Positions 1 through 13,276 are shown, counted from the stretch's first letter. The stretch: 64,000 bases of DNA from Diospyros lotus (GCF_014633365.1 NC_068339.1:11927925-11991924), one strand, 5' to 3'. Numbers and translations are program-made. The notes: generated by a model not told the origin, from the sequence alone.

Positions 1-173
1 ATTAATGAATCCAAGTTGCTTAGTTGACTTGTACCTAGCTAGGGTTTAGTTAATGTGAATTCCAAATAATTAATTTTCAAGAAAATATCTCAAATTTTTG
101 ATTGCTTCAATGGCAGATGGAATCAGCTAGTAATACCGATCCTGAATGTGTGAGAAACATCAATGAAAATTAA

Positions 174-2279
174 ATGACTAATACGACGATTGAATCAAGT
201 AGTGGCTCTAAACCTCCGTTGCCACCTAAGGACAAAGCTGTAAAAAGGAAACCTAAGCAACAATCTGAAATATGGGAACATTTTACTAAAAATGAGGATG
301 ATTATTCTGAGCCTAGAGCTGTGTGCAACTATTGTGGCAAAGATTATGCAAGTGATACTAGAAGAAATGGGACAAGTACTCTTTGGAACCATATAAACAA
401 TCAGTGTAAGAAGAATCCTTACAAATTAGAAGATAAGAAGCAAAAGATTTTACATTTTTTAAAGAAGAGTGACAGTGAGGATGGAAGTGGATCAGGTAGT
501 AATCTTGTAGCTACAGGATTTAGTCAGGCAGCTTGTAGGATGGCATGTGCCAAAATGATTGTCATTGATGAATTGCCATTTCGGTTTGTGGAGCAGGAAG
601 GGTTTAGATCATTTTGTAGTACTGCATGCCCTAAGTTTGATCCTCCTTCACGCATTACAATTGCTAGGGATATAATTAGTCTCTACAATGAAGAGAAGAA
701 AAAATTGAAGTCATTTTTTGTTAAGAATTCACAAAGAGTCTCTCTTACCACTGATACATGAACTTCCATTCAAAATGTTAATTATATGGTGCTTACAGCT
801 CATTTTATAGATTCTGAATGGAAAATGCAAAAAAGAATATTGAATTTTTGTCAAATTTCAAATCATAAGGGAGAGACAATTGGTAAAATAATTGAGGCAT
901 GTTTGAAAGAATGGGGGATTGAGAAGGTTTTTACAATCACAGTTGACAATGCTGCTTCTAACAATGGGGCTATTGGGCACATGAGAAAAAGATTACAGAT
1001 TTGGAAGAGTGCTGTTTGTGATGGAGAATTTTTACACGTGAGGTGTTCGGCTCATATTTTGAATTTGATAGTGGGTGATGGCTTAAAGGAATTGGATTAC
1101 TCTATTATGGTTGTACGTAATGTAGTTAGGTATGTTAGAGCTTCTCCTTCAAGATTGGAAAGATTCAAAACTTGTGTGAAGAATACATGTAAAGAAGAGA
1201 AGGCTCTTGTGTGTTTGGATGTGCCAACAAGGTGGAACTCCACCTATTTAATGTTGGATCATGCACTAAAATATGTTGATGCATTTAACTTGCTGGAAGA
1301 AGAAGATTTGCTTTATTCTCAATATTTTTGTGAAGAGGATAGAAATGGAAAAAAACATATTGGGCCACCAAATTCTACAGATTGGGAGAATTGTGTAATA
1401 TTTTGTAAGTTTTTGAAGACTTTTTATGATGCTACCCTCACATTTAGTGCTTCCTTGAATGTTACTGCAAATAATTATTTCCATGAAATTTGTAATGTGC
1501 TTGGTAGACTAAACAAATGGAGTTTATGTTACGAATCAATCTTGAAAGATATGGCTTCTAGCATGAAGAGAAAATTTGATAAGTATTGGGGCAACATTGA
1601 AAATCAAAATATGATTCTTTATGTGGCAGTTGTACTTGATCCTAGGTACAAAATGAAATATATGGCATTTTGTTTGCACAAACTTTATTCTGGAGATGAA
1701 GTTCAAACCATTATGGATTCTATCAAGAGCACTCTAGGGAAGTTAGTGAATTTTTATGCATCAATTGAATCAAATGAACAAGGTGGGATAACTTCTAGAC
1801 CAAGGTTTCCAGTTGTGGATCCTGATGAGGATGATACTGTTAACATGTTTAAATCCGATTTTGAGAAGGAATGTTTTCAAGATAATGCTATTGAAATGAA
1901 AAATGAGCTTGAAAGGTACCTAGCTGAGCCAAATGAGGATATAAGAAACAAAACTTTTGATATATTGGCATGGTGGAAGGTATCTTCGACAAAGTTCCAT
2001 GTCCTATCACTGATTGCTAAAGATGTTCTTTCCATTCAAGTGTCAATAGTAGCTTCTGAGTCAGCTTTTAGCACTGGAGGTAGGGTGCTTGATTGCTTTC
2101 GAAGTTCGTTGAGTCCATCTATGGTAGAAGCGTTGATTTGTTGCCAGAATTGGTTGAGAGCTACATCTTTACCATTGGATATGAGACCAGTATTAGAAGA
2201 GCATGCTACTTATGAATCTGCTGAATCTGGTAATTTTTTATCTACTCATCAAACATATTTATTATTTTATTTGTATTAA
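174..2279 (+). pseudogene. hAT transposase (BED zinc finger, RNase H-like core, dimerisation domain), one in-frame stop
   Basis: Cut-and-paste transposase of the hAT superfamily (Ac/DAYSLEEPER/RICESLEEPER-like). The N-terminal part has a BED zinc finger with CNYC followed by HINNQC. The RNase H-like core shows TTDT (first catalytic Asp), TVDNAAS (second Asp) and the CSAH motif. The C-terminus carries the dimerisation region with LAWWK and ASESAFSTGG (expected catalytic Glu). The frame is open from 174 to 2279 except for a TGA at 759-761, two residues after the first catalytic Asp, at a position where this family has Trp; a TGG-to-TGA change explains it. The last codons before 2279 probably read into an intron, since a GT lies after GAATCTG near 2229 and an acceptor-like TTGCAG ends at about 2335. 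Without readthrough the copy cannot make a full protein. Family assignment is firm; activity is unlikely. Confidence 0.88.
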
Positions 2280-3186
2280 CTATTAACTTTAACATTTTAA
2301 TTTTCTAATTTTATTGTTCTCCTTAATATTGCAGATAAGTTCGTTATGACAAAAAATTTTCTCAGCCTTGATTAGTGATGAAGTTGAAGACTTTGGAGCA
2401 GGTATTGATATATGGTTTATTATTGTTGATATATGGTGTATAATTTGGCATCCATAGTTTACATTTTCATGGATCTAACCCAATCCTCATGGTATTAATA
2501 CTAGGCTGGAACAAGCACTTTCATTTTTGATACTAGGTTGGAGGCTGTTTGGTAACTTGAAGATTTAGGCAATACAGTAGCCAAAACTAGGTCTTTTTCA
2601 TCTTTTTGTAAATGTTCCAGATATAAAACTTCTTATAATATTTGTCTTCTCCATTAATTAATGAATGGCATTGCCATTTTCTATTCCCCTATCTTACTGG
2701 CAATTTGCTTTTGCAGGTTGCAATAGATTCGGTTGCACCTATTGATGATGTTGGCCCAGTGGAGATTTGTTGAATAATACTGAACCATAGGTGGGTTATG
2801 GTGGTCCTATGCGTACTTATGGACTGATGTATCAAAACTTGGTGTTAGAATAGAATGAGTTGTCCATTTTGTTTCTGGTAGCCTGGTATGAATATTGAAT
2901 AGTGGTGTTTGTAAATTAGGAATTTGTTGTTGGTAAACAAGGATTAAATTATGAGTTAAATTCTATTTTTAACTGCATTATAAGGTACTCACGTTGACCA
3001 TATGGATTAAATTAAGTCAGATCAGTGTAAACAGGGAATGAAGCAAAAACGGGAAATTTAGTACCGGTTCGGTTCGAACCGAACATGCCCAAACCGGACC
3101 AACCCGGCCCGGACTGAGCCAAATGGATAAATCTGAACCTGCGAAAATCGAACCGCAAACTGCGGTTCGGTTCAGTGCGGTTTTCC

Positions 3187-3229
3187 GCACCAAATCAAAC
3201 CGATCAGTTTGATCGGTTTGATTTGGTGC
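3187..3229. repeat. Perfect 20-bp inverted repeat with a 3-nt loop in hAT subterminal DNA
   Basis: Positions 3187-3206 and 3210-3229 are exact reverse complements separated by GTT. The arm begins GCACCAAATCAAACC. Similar CACCAAATCAAACC sequence recurs near 8356 inside the small hAT-like element, so the arm is part of the family's subterminal repertoire, where transposase-binding repeats are known to lie. Binding is inferred. Confidence 0.8.
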
Positions 3230-3719
3230 AAAACCGACTTTGCGGTTTGGTGTTTCAAACCAGTTTAAAACTGGTCAAACCGAACCACGAACACCCTTAC
3301 TTTTCAACTTAATATTAAGATTTTTCCAATCTTTTGTTTATTCATTACCAAATTGGCTTCCACTAGGTCTTGTACCAAACAGTTTGCAACAAAGGCAATA
3401 AACTTTGTCAAAATCCTTTGAATATACCAACCATCTCCTATCACGAGTTTTCTCATTTGATAGCTTCCTCATAAGATAAAAAGTGGAGAAATACCTAGAA
3501 GTTTTATCCTTCGAAAAATCTAAATCACTTTCTCTAATTGGATCTTTTTCGACTAACAAGTCTCTTAACTTAATATCAATATTTTCTCATTTTCTCGGAT
3601 CATAGATATTAGTAAAAACATTACTCTGGTCATTGTCAATATCCTTAGTTTCCACATTAATTTTCTCTTCTTCTATATTTTCTTGACATTCTTCACCAAC
3701 CATATTATTATCATAGATT

Positions 3720-6700
3720 CACTACAAAAAAACTGGCATTTAGCGCGGTTTTTTTTGCATTTAGCGGCGGTTTTTAACCGCCGCTAAGTGATTTAGCGGC
3801 GGTTTTGAAAACCGCCGCTGAACCAGCCGTCGTGGAGCATTTAGCGGCGGTTTTGACCAACCGCTGGAATAACCGCCGCTAAATCACTGATTTTGCGGCG
3901 GTTTTAAAACCGCCGCAAAATCAGTGATTTAGCGGCGGTTTTTTTAATTTTAGCGGCGGTTTTAAAAATCGTCGCTAAAATTAAAAAAATTTAAAATTTT
4001 TTATTTTAGCGGCGGTTTTAAAAACCGCCGCTAAAATTAAAATAAAATTAAAAATTTTACTCTCTCACCCGCCCGCGCCCACACGGTTGCCCACCCGCCC
4101 AGCCACGTGGCCGCATATCCGTGCGCCACGTGGCGAGGCTGGAAATTAAATTTCCAGCCTCCCCCCTTCCCCAGTTTCGAACCCACAACCTCCCATATGC
4201 CATTGCATGCTTGAAACCGCCTAATCTACCAACTTCCCTTGTTATATAATTACATATATAAATTATATACCACTATTTTTCATAATTATATTTTATATTT
4301 TTTAATATAGAAAGAAAAATATTAATTAATTTATCATTTTTTAAAAGAATAAAGGAATAAATTAAAAATAAATTAATTGAATTAAATTAATTTATTAAAA
4401 ATAAAAAAATTATATATATTTTAAAATTATTAAAATTTTGTTAAATTCATTTTTATTTTTATTTTTTTAAATTAAATTTTTAACTAGTGGTGAACCCGCG
4501 TGATATGTGGGAGAGTTTAATTTAAAAATAAAAAAATAAATTTATTATTTTAAATAATTTTAACTAAATTGATAATTATAATTTTTTTAATCTTTAATCA
4601 TATTGAAAAAATTTAAGTTTACTTAATTATTCACTATTCAATATGCTAATGGAGAACACTTTTAATTCAATATACTTATAAATTTTTTTTATTATATTAT
4701 ATTTATTTATAAATAAATATTATAAAATCTATAATATTTTCACTTAAAGACGTTCGTTATTTTCTATTTATTATATTATAATTATAAATATAAATTAAAA
4801 CTCTTAAATATGAGTAAGAATAAGTTTTTTCAATAATAACAAAATTTAAAAAAAATGAATTTTGATTTCTTCCATAGGCTTAAAAATGTGATACCTTAAA
4901 TATTAATTAGTATTGAAAAACTCTAATACTTGACAACCCTACTAATTGACATTTGGCAAAATACTTTATTTCACTATCATATTTTATTATTATATAAATA
5001 TACATAGAATAAAGATATAAAAATAATATATTAAATAAATAGATACTTTTCTATGACTTAATTAATAGTTTAAGTTGTCTATTAATATTTCTCATAAAAT
5101 TCATGCAAATTTAATAGAAAACAATTAGCATTGAAAAACTTGTATATTTAAAATTTATTATTAATTTTACATAATTAGTATATATTATTTCGAAACAATT
5201 GAAAGATTTAAATTATTAATGCAAATTACAAAATGTAAATTATTAATGTAATAAGTATTAAATGCAAGTTTTGGGGAAAAATTTTATTACTAGTTATCAT
5301 TTCAAAGCAATTGAAAGATTTAAATTATTAATGCAAATTACAAAATGCAAATTATTAATTCAATCAGTATTAATTTTAAATCATTAATGCAAGTTTTTGA
5401 GGAAAATTTCTTTTTTGAAGACTATCCTATTTTTATATATGTAAAGATGCAAATTACAAAATGTAAATTATTAATGCAATAAGTACTAAACGCAAATCAT
5501 TAATTTGGGGGAAAATTTTATTACTATTTATTATTTCAAAACAATTGAAAATTTTAAATTATTAATGCAAATTACAAAATACAAATTATTAATGCAATAA
5601 GTATTACTTGTAAATCATTAATGCAAGTTTTGGGGGGAAATTTCTTTTTTGAAAATTATCCTTCTTTTATATATATAAAGATGCAAATTACAAAATGTAA
5701 ATTATTAATACAATAAGAATTATTTGTAAATTATTAATGCAAGTTTTGGGGGGGGAAAATTCTTTTTTGAAGACTATCCTACTTTTATATATATAAAGAT
5801 GCAAATTACAAAATGTAAATTATTAATGCAATAAGTACTAAATGCAAATCATTAATTTGGGAGAAAATTTTATTACTATTTATTATTTCAAAACAATTGA
5901 AAATTTTAAATTATTAATGCAAATTACAAAATACAAATTATTAATGCAATAAGTATTATTTGTAAATCATTAATGCAAGTTTTGGGGGGAAATTTCTTTT
6001 TTGAAAACTATCCTTCTTTTATATATATAAAGATGCAAATTATAAAATGTAAATTATTAATGCAATAAGTATTAAATGTAAATCATTAATGCAAATTTTG
6101 GGGGGAAATTTCTTTTTTGAAGACTATCCTACTTTTATATATATAAAGATGCAAATTACAAAATGTAAATTATTAATGCAATAAGTACTAAATGCAAATC
6201 ATTAATTTGGGAGAAAATTTTATTACTATTTATTATTTCAAAACAATTGAAAATTTTAAATTATTAATGCAAATTACAAAATACAAATTATTAATGCAAT
6301 AAGTATTATTTGTAAATCATTAATGCAAGTTTTGGGGGGAAATTTCTTTTTTGAAAACTATCCTTCTTTTATATATATAAAGATGTAAATTACAAAATGT
6401 AAATTATTAATGCAATAAGTATTAAATGTAAATCATTAATGCAAATTTTGGGGGGAAATTTCTTTTTTGAAGACTATCCTACTTTTATATATATAAAGAT
6501 GCAAATTACAAAATATAAATTATCAATGCAATAAGTACTAAATGCAAATCATTAATTTGGGAGAAAATTTTATTACTATTTATTATTTCAAAACAATTGA
6601 AAATTTTAAATTATTAATGCAAATTACAAAATACAAATTATTAATGCAATAAGTATTATTTGTAAATCATTAATGCAAGTTTTGGGGGGAAATTTCTTTT

Positions 6701-7610
6701 TCGAAAACTATCATTCTTTTATATATATAAAGATGCAAATTACAAAATGTAAATTATTAATGCAATAAGTATTAAATGTAAATCATTAATGCAAATTTTG
6801 GGGAAAAATTTTATTACTACTTATTATTTCAAAGCAATTGAAAATTTTAAATTATTAATGCAAATTATAAAATATAAATTATTAATACAATAAGTATTAA
6901 TTGTAAATTATTAATGCAAGTTTTGGGGGGAAATTTCTTTATTGAAAACTAAATTAAATATTTTAATGAATTTTGCGACGGTTTTGAAAAATCGCCGCAA
7001 ATATTAATTTAATTTTAATTATAAATTATTTAATTATTTTTAAATTTAGCTGCGGTTTTTCAGAAACCGCCGCTAAATTAATTTTTTTAATGAATTTTGC
7101 GGCGGTTTTGAAAATCGCCGCAAATATTAATTTAATTTTAATTTTAAATTATTTAATAATTTTTGAATTTAGTGACGGTTTTTCAGAAACCGCCGCAAAA
7201 TTAATTTATTTTAATGAATTTTGCGGCGGTTTTGAAAACTGCCGCAAATATTAATTTAATTTTAATTTTAAATTATTTAATAATTTTTGAATTTAGCGGC
7301 GGTTTTTCAGAAACCGCCGCTAAATTAAATTTTTTAATGAATTTTGCGGCGGTTTTGAAAATCGCCGCAAATATTAATTTAATTTTAATTTTAAATTATT
7401 TAATAATTTTTGAATTTAGCGGCGGTTTTTCAGAAACCGCCGCTAAATTAAATTTTATTTTTTAATTATTTAATTATTTTCTAAATTTAGCGGCGGTTTT
7501 TTGAAAACCGCCGCAAAATGTAAAAAAAACCGCCGCTAAAATAGTATTTTGCGGCGGTTTTAGAAACCGCCGCTAAAAAACCGCCGCTAAAAATCAAATT
7601 TTTTGTAGTG
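3720..7610. mobile_element. Non-autonomous CACTA (En/Spm) transposon, copy 1
   Basis: The left end reads CACTACAAAAAAACTGG and the right end TTTTTTGTAGTG, the classic CACTA termini, with a 3-bp target duplication ATT at 3717-3719 and 7611-7613. Both subterminal regions (3740-4040 and 6960-7600) are filled with TTTAGCGGCGGTTTT units and their complements, the repeat structure expected for CACTA transposase-binding sites. A GC-rich patch at 4065-4150 contains CCACGTGG. The middle is AT-rich tandem repeats. No transposase coding sequence is present, so mobility would need protein supplied in trans. Confidence 0.92.
5140..6960. repeat. AT-rich tandem repeats with a 350-bp higher-order period
   Basis: The block repeats phrases such as GCAAATTACAAAATG, AATTATTAATGCAATAAG and TTTTGGGGGGAAATTTC. 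The phrase AGACTATCCT occurs at 5771, 6121 and 6471, exactly 350 bp apart each time, so the higher-order unit is 350 bp, built from two related sub-units. The repeat lies wholly inside the CACTA element and has no open frame. An inverted-orientation relative fills 16050-17070 in the second CACTA copy. Confidence 0.9.
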
Positions 7611-7968
7611 ATTTCATCGTTATAATTTTCTATAGTTTGATCTATTATCATCTTATTATCCCTTATTTCATTTAAAGTTGTGTGTTTAGTTGTTTCATTA
7701 CTTTGACAATTTAGATCTCTCTTATTACTTGTGATAAATTTTTTAAGGGCGCCTTTTTGAGATTTAATCAAACTATTTATTCTTTTTTTTTTTTTTAAGT
7801 TTCTTATACCTTGATGGATATTTTCTATTAGACATATTAGCTTGGCGATAAAAATTAAGCAATTGAGTAAAAAGAAATGTATTATCTAGAAAGTCTTATA
7901 AACTCCAAGTATATAGCAATTCCAAATTTTTCCAAAATTCAAATTAGACTCTTCAAGTGATTTTTCTC

Positions 7969-8459
7969 TAGGGGTGTTCAAAAAAATCGGTGGACCGCTG
8001 AAACCGCCCGCGCCAAACCAGACCATGCCGAACCGCGCGGTTTTTTCAAGGACGCGGTCCGGTGCGGTTTGAAAAATACCCAAATCGCGGTTTATGCGGT
8101 TTGGGGTGCTGGCGGTTCTATTCCAAACCGAATCACCCGATTATATTAGTAATTAAAATAAAAAATAAAATATATAAAGTAATTAAATCATTTTTTGTAG
8201 TAGACTAGCAGTCCCATTTTAGATCACTTTTGTTATCATTTTGGAACCAAAAATCGCACCAAACCAAACTGCACCAAACACCAGGTTTCAGCAAACTGCG
8301 AAAATCGCACCAGACCGCACCGCATTATGCAGTGCGGTCCGGTGTGGTTTGTCCACACCAAATCAAACCGCTCAATCTGATTATAGGTGCAAACTGCATA
8401 TGCGGTTTGACACATTTTCTTGACCAAAAATTGGCCAGACTGCACCATGCACACCCCTA
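7969..8459. mobile_element. Short hAT-like MITE (491 bp)
   Basis: The left end TAGGGGTGTTCA is mirrored by the right end TGCACACCCCTA, typical of plant hAT termini. Inside are GCGGTTTG, CCGCACC and AAACCGC-type subterminal repeats like those at 3060-3299. The imperfect mirror symmetry extends outward (TGATTTT on the left, AAAATCA on the right), so the true edge may lie slightly outside these positions. I could not find a convincing 8-bp target duplication. There is no coding capacity. Confidence 0.72.
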
Positions 8460-8460
8460 G

Positions 8461-10491
8461 AATGAAAATCAATTGAATATTAGCATTCAATTTCATAGAA
8501 TAATATAAATACAAAATATTGGACAAATATCAATTCTTAGTTTTAAATCATAATAGACATAATCTTTGTAAAATTAAACTTAAATCATGGATTGGACTCA
8601 ATTTCAAACAAATTAAAGCTAAAAACATAAAAGAACACACCTAGAAACAAAAGAACACCGAAAAACGTACACTTTAATAAAAAACACTCATACCACAACA
8701 CTTAAAAAGCCTAAAAAATAATACACCCAAAAACAAAAGTTAAACTAAAAAGAAATCAAAGTGTGTACCGATTCCGAAGAGACGATTGTTGTTGAAATTT
8801 GAAGGCTGAAACGAGGGAGGCAATTTGCGATGTGTGACCTTGACTTGCAACAGAAGAAAGAGTGAGAGAGGAGTTAAAACTCACCTAGAAACACTAATTC
8901 ACCGAAAAAGTGACTGTTGATGTCGAACGACAAACACAAACATTGAACAGTACTGTCAATAAACTCAATACATAGCACAATAATAATAGATTAACGGTGT
9001 AATACTAATTAACACAACACTCTAATAGATGCTGAAGCAAAGCAAGCAATAATGAAGCTTGAAGTGAGCTCTACATGAGAGAGAGAGAGAGAGAGAAAAG
9101 GGGGAGGAGGAAGTGAGGGAGATGAACAAACACACAACAACTTAAAAGCCTCAAGCTGAAGACTGATTTGACCGACAACGTTTAAAAACAAGAATGAGGA
9201 ACTGGGAGGGAAGACTCAAGGTTTAGATTATATATATATTGTATTTTAATTTTTAATAAAATATTTATTATTAAAAAAATAAAATATACATATATAAGTT
9301 ATGACTTTTTAACTTTGGGGCCTTCTTACTATTGGGGGCGTTAGGCGGCCGCGTGCCTGGCCATGTTTAATGTCAAGCTCAATGGTCCATAATTACAATA
9401 ATGCCTTTGAAGGCGATGTTTGGTAGTTGGCATTGACCCGTATTCACAGACCCCACTCAACTCGAAGGCCATCTCTGGATAACATCCATACGTCTTATGT
9501 GGGCAAATTCAGATTGAACTCTTCGATGTCGTGTTTCAATTATTGATCCAAAATAAAATCCATTATTTATTTTAAAATACTAATACAACACAACAACAAA
9601 ACAAGTCCATTTTTTAATTATTCATACGTAACACCCCCAATCTTCTCCTAGTTATATATATGTAATTAAAGTCTAGTATTACCTTTGTTTTTATATGATT
9701 CTTTTCTTTCTTTTATGCTCAAAGAGATTTCTTTAATTAGAAAACAAGATATAATAATTAGACAAAGAGATTATATATAAACAAAAAATTTCTTCATACG
9801 TTCTTTCCAGGTTTTTATTTTTTTTACTTTTAGGACAATTTAAAATTAAAATAATTTTTAACTCAGCCAAACTGCTCCTTAATTAACTTACCAACCATAA
9901 CGCATGATTCCAAATGTTTGGGTTTTAATTTCAAAACAGCAAATGACTCATGGTGTTATGGGATAGCATAATGAATGAATGTAGATTTACGAGATTTGAA
10001 CTTGAGATTTTGGGTTTATCAACACTAACTCTTATCACTTGGGGTACAACTCTGACAAAAGCAACTAATTTTACCTTGAATAAATGGCTATGTCTGGCCT
10101 TGTGTGCATACTATACCAACAATATATCACGTTAATAAATTATACATATTATAATAATTAAGACATGCAAATCAAGTAGGTAGAGGGTATTAATTATAAC
10201 AGTAACAAGTGTTCTTTAATTACTTGTCAAATACTCCTTAAATATGACAAAAATTGTCGACAATTCCAAGTTTTAAAATTTGAAGGCAGGCCTTTGTTCC
10301 CAACACAGTGAGTCTAATGGAGTTGATGAACTGATCAACAAATCAGGGAATAGAAGTCGACAAATGTATGTGCATAATTGAAGAAAGTGGAATGACTGAC
10401 GTAATAATTTAAATTAGCCATCATGATATATTTGTGTTTGAATAATATGGGATAATGTTGCCCAACTAAAATTTTATAAAAATGCCTATAT
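8461..10491. other. Intergenic AT-rich sequence, no gene recognised
   Basis: Apart from an (AG)n run near 9077-9096 and a short GC-richer patch near 9315-9365 containing GGGGGCGTTAGGCGGCCGCG, nothing in this stretch resembles a gene, RNA gene or named element. Small open frames are short, unsupported and without family signatures. Confidence 0.6.
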
Positions 10492-13081
10492 TGTAACGGC
10501 CCGTCTCCCGGAGCCAACGCTAATATAGAGAATTCGTGAGAGGGTCATTACTTGAGTGATTTAGAACAATAACACAAACTAAAAACTCAGACACCACCCT
10601 TATTAAAACCATACCTTTTTAATCACATAGCATCTCATAAACATTCTTGCATAAACATTCATACTGTGAGACCACCTGGCTTACATAATATATATCCATC
10701 TCAAAATTATAAAACATTATTCTAACACAAGCACAATGATACCTAGGACCTAGTTTCAGGAGGACTCTGCACTTGCTATCATGACTCGACGATCTGGACC
10801 CAACTTTGTCGAACGCGCCTGTGATCTCATGATACTCTTGCCTGGAATGATGGAAAGCAAATGTGAGTCACAAGACTCAGTAAGCTCATAAAAAAAAAGG
10901 TTGTAGATTAAAGACATTACTCTTCTCATAACACCTCATGCAATTCATGTCAATACAACGTCATACCATGCCATGTCCAATACATGCCTTATCCCTAGAT
11001 GCATAAATATATGGTAAACTCCACATAAATGGTCATTGGGGCCCACATCAAACACACATTGGCGCGCAAGTCCAACATACAAACCTGTTAACAGCTTATT
11101 ATAGGTTATAATGCCATTTCCCTTACACGTCCATTCCTGTCACTCACAACATAATCTGTTGCCGTGGGTATCACCCCCAAGGTTTTACTGTTGCCGTGGG
11201 TCTCACCCCAGGGTCTTATTATGGTCCACTTCCAAGGCATACGCTCCGTGGTGAGCGCCACCCATCACCTATACTCATCATTTAAAATCGCACATTCTCA
11301 CCATGTAATGCAACAAATAGAAAATGCAATGGCTTTTACAGCATAAACGTGATGACAAAGCCCCCATAAATCAAGTATCAGGCCATACTATGCCCACATA
11401 GTAATTCACATATGCGATATGCTCTAAATGCACTGGCTCACCTAGAATACCCAAGTTGGCTCTTAGACCAACCGAGTCATGTAACTACTCACGCATCCCA
11501 TCACACACACAAAGCATGTCCCTCAAATAGATGTAACCCAATCCCTTGCAACACACACATCATATTATGCACAAGGCAAGGTGGGAATCTAGCAGTACCA
11601 GCCATTCTGGCCCGTCTAACACTTATCGTAACAGCCGATGATTGGTGCCCATACATCCAGCCATCAACTGCCACGACCCACGGTCGACAATCAGTGACTT
11701 TGTATCCCATATCCTTAGACCCAGATAGACGACATTAAACTTAGTCACTTAAGCTTATCATTTCGCACACTTTATCTATGACAAGATAGACACCATCATG
11801 TCATTCACGTTCTCATCTCTTCTCATACACAGGAAACCATCTCCACATTCATAATAAATTATCAACATAACCCCATAATCTTGACCATAGCCACTTTCTA
11901 ATAATTTAGTCCCAACGAGTTCAACATCATTCTCAAGGAAAGCGGAGCGATACAAGGCCTCGTGACGGACTTAATGAAAGACACCAAGACGTCACTGCTT
12001 AACTCATTCCATTAATAATAAACACATTAATAAAATATAAGTCCTAGGGTGGTTTCCACGCAAATTATTATTATGAGAATTATTATTAAGGGAGAATTTA
12101 AACTATGAAAATTCTCACAGGAAATAAAGGATACGAGGAGAGGTTTAGGACCTTGCCTTTACTTAGCCGATTCTTGCCTTTATGGAGCTCTTACTGCGAA
12201 GTAAAACGTTTTCTACCAATTAATACAATCATAACTTAAATTAATTAATTCTAACCGCATAATCCACATAATCTAATTGTGAAAAACCCATAAGTTAAAT
12301 ATACAGCGCTTATAACAATTTTACCCACGTACCGGAATATTTTAGACACAAAATAACTTCTAAAATTCCTTAATTTTCCCTCATCTCTTAATTTCCTTCG
12401 TTGCGGCCGCACTCCCTCTTCTTTCTCTCATTTTCTCCTCTGCCTCCTGCTTCAAGAACGAACAAAATTAGCCTTAAAATGGCCAAAATTTGGCAAAAAA
12501 TTGCCTCAAATACACCAAGCAGTGAAGCTTGGCGGCCAAGGCGAGAGGGAGCGGCTGAGGATGCATCACGTGGCGCGTCCTACGCCTGCCGCGCGGCACC
12601 CCTTCTCCCCGAAACGGCGTCGTTTTGGGGGCTCCTTGCACTGGAAAAATCCCAGCAATTTTCCTCATGCACGCTTACAGCCCTTCGGCCTCGAACCCGC
12701 GTCCCTCGCCTTGCCACCCTCGTGCGCGATCGTCTGCACCAGTGCTCACCTTAAACCATATTGTGTGCCAAATTGATTTTAACAAGACCCTCAGCCCTCT
12801 TTTCGAATTTGCACCAACACCCCCAAAATTCCTGAAATTCACACACACCCCAAACTCCAATTTTTGCTTATTTCACTCATACCCCAAATTTTCAGAAATC
12901 CACAAAATTAATTTACTTTATTATTTTCATAAATACTCCCAATTAAATTAATTATTCTAATTCTCATTTCCTCAAAACAACATAAACAAATATTTTTTTT
13001 AAAATTCTCAAATATTTCATAATGTTTTCAAATACAAGAATTAATAATCATTAATCATCTCCAAAATTTCAGAACGTTACA
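10492..13081 (-). mobile_element. LTR-like non-coding insertion no. 1 (2.59 kb), probable solo LTR
   Basis: The segment begins TGTAACGGCCCG and ends CGTTACA, so it has TG...CA ends within a longer inverted match. It is flanked by a perfect 5-bp duplication TATAT at 10487-10491 and 13082-13086. Orientation is minus, judged from the family's signature hairpin GAGTC-ACAA-GACTC at 10865-10878, 373 bp from the left edge, next to GCCTGGAATG (minus strand CATTCCAGGC). A pyrimidine-rich then GC-richer stretch lies at 12380-12760. Small open frames occur there but show no domain. No gag-pol and no second LTR are present, so a solo LTR is the simplest reading. Confidence 0.8.
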
Positions 13082-13276
13082 TATATACAATAATTAAAGT
13101 TGTTTAATAATTAGAAATTGAAATAATAGAAAAAAATATGATTTTTTTTTTTTGAACATTCAATCTTTCAAAAAGAGAGAATTCACTAATCTATGAGGTG
13201 TTAATATATGCTAAATTATAATATGTGCATTGAGTTTAAAAATTTATATTGATGAAAGCTCTAGTTTCTTAATATC

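Larger units (their letters stand above)
1..3299 (+). mobile_element. hAT transposon (right part; left end outside or unresolved)
   Basis: The block holds a hAT transposase reading frame (174-2279) and, at its right edge, a GC-richer subterminal region (about 3060-3299) packed with short CGGTTCGG and CGGTTTGG-type repeats in both orientations. It ends in AACACCCTTA, the usual complement of plant hAT ends that begin TAAGGGTGTT. No matching left end is visible before 174, so the left terminus is either off the window or too worn to see, and no 8-bp target duplication can be scored. Sequence right of 3299 continues as another transposase fragment on the minus strand, so this element appears to have landed in an older hAT-superfamily element. 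Confidence 0.75.
3338..7771 (-). pseudogene. MYM/TTF-type hAT transposase fragment, split by a CACTA insertion
   Basis: Two minus-strand pieces belong together: 7771-7614 (starting MIKSQKGALKKF) and 3719-3338 (RYFSTFYLMRKLSN, then WLVYSKDFDKVYCLCCKLF). The second piece matches the TTF-type zinc-finger region of plant zinc finger MYM-type 1-like transposases (hAT superfamily). Between them sits the CACTA element 3720-7610. Removing it with one copy of its ATT duplication joins the two pieces in the same reading frame. A TGA at 3587-3589 interrupts the expected DPR-x-W segment, again where Trp is usual. The downstream catalytic part is missing because the neighbouring hAT element ends at 3299. 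This is a relic of a transposase gene with no likely function. Confidence 0.72.

Noticed and set aside
5140..6960. CRISPR-like or centromeric satellite array
   Set aside because: Repeats are contiguous with no unique spacers, and both array and element ends show it is internal to a CACTA transposon.
12401..12951. Overlapping open frames of 90-117 codons in the GC-richer part of LTR-like insertion no. 1
   Set aside because: They overlap in several frames, have no domain or splice support, and lie in the segment that is GC-richer in all sister insertions.
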